Source: an uncultured Collinsella sp.
GTDB lineage: Bacteria; Actinomycetota; Coriobacteriia; Coriobacteriales; Coriobacteriaceae
DNA: 8,650 bases
Direction of reading: 5' to 3'
Assembly: GCA_905208975.1 (NCBI GenBank)
Contig: CAJLRE010000069.1
Location: 1-8,650 of the forward strand
Positions 5,811 to 8,650 of this stretch are shown one piece after another. The notes beneath the pieces are model-generated. The model was given only the letters and a program-made list of their open reading frames with translations. It ran no database searches and was not told the DNA's origin. Both the position numbers and the translations under genes were made by a program. The stretch's first letter is position 1. Every line of letters starts with the position of its first letter.

Positions 5811-6221
5811 CTAGAGCTCGACCGGCACCCATTCGTCGTGATTGCAGATAAATGCCTCGGGATCCTCGACGCTAAAGAAGACGAGCGCGGGGTCGTTAGG
5901 CCCCTCATAGTGCTCGCTCAAGCGCTCAAGATGCTTCCATCCGGCCTCGCGCATTTCGCTCGAAGCCCGGTCTTCCAGTCCCGCACGCCCGCGCAGGATC
6001 AACCAACCGTGGCCCGGCCACCAACTCGTGGCCTCAAAGCGCTGGTTTTGCAGCAGCTCCTGCCACACATCTTTGGTGCGCGCTGTCACAAACCATAGCT
6101 TGCCGTCCTGAATCTGTGCAAACGAGAACGGACGCACATGTGGCTGCCCGTCCACGCTCGTCGCCAGATACCACGCCGGCACCGACGTCAGGTACTCCAG
6201 CACCGTATTCAATCCGTCCAC
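5811..6221 (-). CDS. Pyridoxamine 5'-phosphate oxidase family protein (FMN-binding split barrel), copy B
   Basis: This 136-aa protein belongs to the small split beta-barrel flavoprotein superfamily, probably binding FMN (or F420 or heme) as a dimer. Substrate and reaction are unknown. Core motifs are PAWYLAT (15-21), HVRPFSF (28-34), DGKLWFVTARTKDVWQEL (39-56), GWLILRGRAGLED (72-84) and VFFSVEDPEAF (114-124). It resembles the copy just upstream over its whole length, about 60% identical over the core by eye. The GTG start at 6221 is chosen because AGGAGG lies four bases before it. An in-frame GTG at 6266 has no ribosome site and would add 15 residues without homology to the paralogue. No signal peptide or membrane segment is seen. 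It is not PdxH itself: it is far too short and lacks the PdxH C-terminal region. Confidence 0.85.
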   Translation of the reverse strand: MDGLNTVLEYLTSVPAWYLATSVDGQPHVRPFSFAQIQDGKLWFVTARTKDVWQELLQNQRFEATSWWPGHGWLILRGRAGLEDRASSEMREAGWKHLERLSEHYEGPNDPALVFFSVEDPEAFICNHDEWVPVEL

Positions 6222-6231
6222 GTTTCCTCCT
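6222..6231 (-). promoter_or_regulatory. Strong ribosome binding site fixing the GTG start at 6221
   Basis: AGGAGGAAAC directly precedes GTG on the minus strand. It is a full Shine-Dalgarno match at good spacing and decides against the upstream GTG at 6266. Confidence 0.75.
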
Positions 6232-6275
6232 GTCGCCCGACCAGTCTTTTTGGAATGGATAGTCACTTTGGGAAA

Positions 6276-6722
6276 TTAGAGCTCAAGGAGCTCTTCGCTG
6301 CCGTCGATATCGCAGAATCGCGCGGCGATGTTGCGGACCGAGAAGAATGCAAGGCGACCGTCGTTGGCGCTATCGTGTCGCTCGCCAATGCCCACCATGT
6401 GCTTAAAGCCTGCCTGGCGCACCTTGTCGCTCACGACTGCATCATCCTCGAGCGCGGCCTCGCCAGTTAACACGATCCAGCACTCCCCCGGCTTCCAGCC
6501 CGATACCTCAAACTTGGGATTCGCACTCAACTCCGCCCACACGTCCTTGTCGCGCGACGTGCAAAACCACAGTTTGTCGTCATCGACCATGGCAAACGAG
6601 AACGGCCTCACGCGGGGCTGATGCCCGTCGCTCGCATCGGTCGTGGCAAGATACCACGCCGGAATGCGTCTGAGATACGAGCAGGCGCGCTCGAGCTGAG
6701 CCGTGCGATCGATGTTGGTCAT
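6276..6722 (-). CDS. Pyridoxamine 5'-phosphate oxidase family protein (FMN-binding split barrel), copy A
   Basis: This 148-aa soluble protein is a paralogue of the next gene downstream and of the same split-barrel flavoprotein superfamily. Matching blocks are IPAWYLATTD (20-29), RVRPFSFAMVDDDKLWF (37-53), CTSRDKDVWAEL (54-65), CWIVLTGEAALEDD (81-94) and LAFFSVRNIAARFCDIDG (124-141). Function is unknown; relatives are annotated only as general oxidases. The ATG at 6722 follows AAAGGGG at five bases. It begins 30 bases after ecfT, and its own stop is 54 bases from the start of copy B, so it is probably cotranscribed with both. A 13-base palindrome (GCTCGA-A-TCGAGC, 6740-6752) sits between it and ecfT. 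Confidence 0.88.
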   Translation of the reverse strand: MTNIDRTAQLERACSYLRRIPAWYLATTDASDGHQPRVRPFSFAMVDDDKLWFCTSRDKDVWAELSANPKFEVSGWKPGECWIVLTGEAALEDDAVVSDKVRQAGFKHMVGIGERHDSANDGRLAFFSVRNIAARFCDIDGSEELLEL

Positions 6723-6752
6723 AGAGACCCCTTTCTTGCGCTCGAATCGAGC

Positions 6753-7553
6753 TTAGACAAGTTGAAGACTGATAACGACAACGCATGTCACCAGCAGCGC
6801 CATCGTCAGCGCTGCCAGCGCGTCCTCACGGCCAAACGCAAGCGCATGCAGACGCGTGCGTCCCTGCTCGCCGTGATAACAGCGCGCATCCATGGCGGCC
6901 GAAAGCGTCTCGGCATGACGGAACACGCCGGTGAACAGCGGAATCGCCACGCTGCCGAGCATGCGCACACCGCCGAGCGGACCGCCCGTCACGCGCGCGC
7001 CGCGACTTGCCTGCGCATCGGCCGTCTGCTTCATCTCGGTGGCAAATTGCGGCATAAACCGCAGCGCGATACCCATAATCATGCCGAGCTCGTGCGCCGG
7101 AAGTCCCACGCGCGCAAATGGTGCGAGCAGACGCTCAAAGCCTGCAGTGAGATCGAGCGTGGGCGTGGTGAGCGTAATGGCGCTCATACCTGCCATCATC
7201 AGAGTCAGGCGGCATGCCATAAAGGCAGCGGAATACAAAGACCCCTCGCTCACCCGTAAAAAGCCGAGCTGCCACAGGATGCGCCCGCTCTGGTCGGAAA
7301 ACAGGTTGAGTACCGCGACTACCACAACAATCGCCAGTAGCGGCGCCATCGACGACAAGACGCGACGCAGCGGCACCTGGGCAACAACATAGACCAGCAC
7401 GACAAACATTGCGACCGGAACCAGCCCCCGGAAGCTGCCGACGGTGAGTGCCGTAATCAGAAACATTAAGCCCAGCAGCAGCTTGGTGCGCGGATCCAGA
7501 CGGTGGATTGCGCTATTCCCCGGATAGTAGCTGCCAAACGAAAACGCCTCCAT
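6753..7553 (-). CDS. ecfT: ECF transporter transmembrane subunit EcfT
   Basis: EcfT is the membrane scaffold of energy-coupling-factor importers. It joins two ATPases to an exchangeable substrate-binding S component and couples ATP hydrolysis to vitamin or metal uptake. The 266-aa protein (family norm about 260-270) has hydrophobic segments near residues 26-37, 43-60, 71-85, 105-128 and 244-263. The cytoplasmic coupling-helix signatures are ALRFMPQFATEMKQTADAQASRGA (in 163-186) and SAAMDARCYHG (218-228). The second signature has Cys where many members have Gly, a common variant. The N-terminal block SYYPGNSAIHRLDPRTKLLL is typical. Its ATG shares the A with the ecfA2 stop (TAATG), implying translational coupling. 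No S component is in the window, so the substrate cannot be assigned. Confidence 0.93.
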   Translation of the reverse strand: MEAFSFGSYYPGNSAIHRLDPRTKLLLGLMFLITALTVGSFRGLVPVAMFVVLVYVVAQVPLRRVLSSMAPLLAIVVVVAVLNLFSDQSGRILWQLGFLRVSEGSLYSAAFMACRLTLMMAGMSAITLTTPTLDLTAGFERLLAPFARVGLPAHELGMIMGIALRFMPQFATEMKQTADAQASRGARVTGGPLGGVRMLGSVAIPLFTGVFRHAETLSAAMDARCYHGEQGRTRLHALAFGREDALAALTMALLVTCVVVISLQLV

Positions 7554-8650
7554 TAGCAGCCCTCCTCTCGCGTGGCCACCTTGGAACCATCCTGACGCGG
7601 GGCTCCCGCAGGCTTGTCCGCGCAGCCCAGCAGCAAGCCGGCCAGCTCATCGGCCAGCGACTCAACCGTATAGAGCTTGTCGCAGCAAAGCGGCACGCCG
7701 GCTTCCGCAAGTGCCAAGGCCATACGCTGGGCGGCGGGAACGCCCAAACCGATCGATTTGAGCTCGTCGGCATGTGCAAACACCTGCGCGGGCGTTCCCT
7801 CGGCAAACACCGCGCCCTCGTTCATCACAACGATGCGGTCGCAGCAATTTGCCAGGTCATCCATGCTGTGCGAAACCATGACAACGGTCAGGCCCTCACG
7901 ATGGAGCCGATCGATGAGCCCTAGGAAATCCCTGCGCGCAGCCGGATCGAGCCCCGCCATGGGCTCATCGAGCACCAGGACCTCGGGCTCCATAGCGAGC
8001 ACACCGGCAAACGCCACGCGGCGCTGCTGTCCACCCGAAAGCTCAAAGGGGCTCTTGTCGCCTATCACGGCAAGGTCGAGGCCCACGCGCGCGAGCGACG
8101 ACTCGACGCGACGGTCGACTTCATCTTGCGGCAGGCCAAGGTTGCGCGGGCCAAACGCCACGTCCTGCGCCACGGTCTCTGCAAATAGTTGACGCTCGGG
8201 ATACTGAAACACCACGCCGACCTTGGCCTTAACGGCGGCGGCGTCTTTCTTGTTTGATAGGTCGAGCCCCAGCGCGCAAACGCTTCCCTCCTGAGGACGA
8301 ATCAGCCCGTTGAGATGCTGGACCAGCGTTGATTTACCCGAGCCGGTGTGACCCGCCAGGCCCAGAAACTCCCCGCGACGCACCGTCAGCGAAACATCGC
8401 GTAGCGCCCAGGGGCTGTTTGGATCGTTGCCCCAAAGGGCCTGTTTGCTCGATGCGTCCGCAGTGGTCGAACGCTTGCGCCAGCGACGGCGCTCGCGGGC
8501 GCTCAGCGAGTAACTATGCGAGAGATGCGAAATCTCGATAACGGGCTCCGACGCGGCTATCCCGTCGGCTGCAGAGGATCCATTGTCAAGCACATGAGAA
8601 TCGGATGCAGAAGGCCGCCCTGCGGTGTCTTCCCCACTCCGGTCGGCATA
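7553..8650 (-). CDS. ecfA2: ECF transporter ATP-binding subunit EcfA2 (5' end outside window)
   Basis: This is an ABC ATPase powering the ECF importer. Numbered from the GTG at 8593, it shows Walker A GHTGSGKST (81-89), the Q-loop VFQYPERQLFAETVAQDVAFGP (128-149), signature LSGGQQRR (185-192), Walker B VLVLDEP (205-211), D-loop GLD (214-216) and switch His242 (SHSMDD). The HTGSGKST form with QHLNGL and YPERQLF marks the EcfA2 rather than the EcfA1 type. The GTG at 8593 has no ribosome site, and the frame stays open for all 19 codons up to the right edge, so the true start probably lies beyond it. Oddities are a basic insert (about residues 31-61) between the HSY A-loop and WALRDVS, and an extended C-terminus. 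EcfA1 is expected just upstream. It overlaps ecfT by one base. Confidence 0.9.
   Translation of the reverse strand, partial: YADRSGEDTAGRPSASDSHVLDNGSSAADGIAASEPVIEISHLSHSYSLSARERRRWRKRSTTADASSKQALWGNDPNSPWALRDVSLTVRRGEFLGLAGHTGSGKSTLVQHLNGLIRPQEGSVCALGLDLSNKKDAAAVKAKVGVVFQYPERQLFAETVAQDVAFGPRNLGLPQDEVDRRVESSLARVGLDLAVIGDKSPFELSGGQQRRVAFAGVLAMEPEVLVLDEPMAGLDPAARRDFLGLIDRLHREGLTVVMVSHSMDDLANCCDRIVVMNEGAVFAEGTPAQVFAHADELKSIGLGVPAAQRMALALAEAGVPLCCDKLYTVESLADELAGLLLGCADKPAGAPRQDGSKVATREEGC

Noticed and set aside
5801..5812. Palindrome AGCCAGCTGGCT at the end of the second split-barrel gene as an operator
   Set aside because: It overlaps the stop codon, has no partner copy and fits no known operator at that position.
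6222..6266. Upstream GTG start at 6266 for the second split-barrel protein
   Set aside because: No ribosome site precedes it and the 15 extra residues do not match the paralogue; AGGAGG precedes the GTG at 6221.
6740..6752. 13-base palindrome between ecfT and the first split-barrel gene as a terminator
   Set aside because: A six-base stem with a one-base loop cannot fold well as RNA, and no T tract follows on the minus strand.
7553..8592. Vitamin-specific assignment of the ECF importer
   Set aside because: The substrate is set by the S component, which is not encoded in the window.

Overview
The window is a GC-rich chromosomal segment in which every convincing gene lies on the minus strand. 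High GC, the argC-argJ-argB-argD order and the protein sequences suggest an actinobacterium of the class Coriobacteriia, most likely Collinsella or a close relative. That placement rests on recall of protein style, not on a search.

In the direction of transcription (right to left), the first block is an energy-coupling-factor (ECF) vitamin/metal importer module. It has an EcfA2-type ATPase (7553 to the right edge, 5' end not in the window) overlapping by one base the transmembrane subunit ecfT (6753-7553). Two tandem paralogous FMN-binding split-barrel proteins of the pyridoxamine-phosphate-oxidase superfamily follow (6276-6722 and 5811-6221). A very strong hairpin at 5720-5773 probably closes this transcript.

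The second block is an arginine biosynthesis operon: argC (4483-5553), argJ (3079-4347), argB (2018-2998) and argD (666-1949). They encode the acetylated pathway from glutamate to N-acetylornithine, with ArgJ recycling the acetyl group onto glutamate and releasing ornithine. Two ARG-box-like palindromes precede argC and suggest ArgR control. A long nested hairpin followed by a T tract lies between argC and argJ, so part of the transcription probably stops after argC. A second compound terminator follows argD.

The left 580 bases hold no credible gene but are rich in structure. There are two roughly 185-bp repeat units, each with an identical 55-bp segment, its own rho-independent terminator (different hairpin sequences, both on the plus strand) and an identical 18-base motif matching the complement of a tRNA T-arm. 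Four copies of the mini-hairpin heptamer GCGAAGC are scattered in these units. Next to them is a 217-bp AT-rich element bounded by 33-bp terminal inverted repeats (30/33 matches), a MITE-like element.

Most of the window is ordinary metabolism and transport. The parts most worth a second look are the intra-operon terminator/attenuator in the arg operon, the MITE-like element and the tRNA-like terminator repeats.
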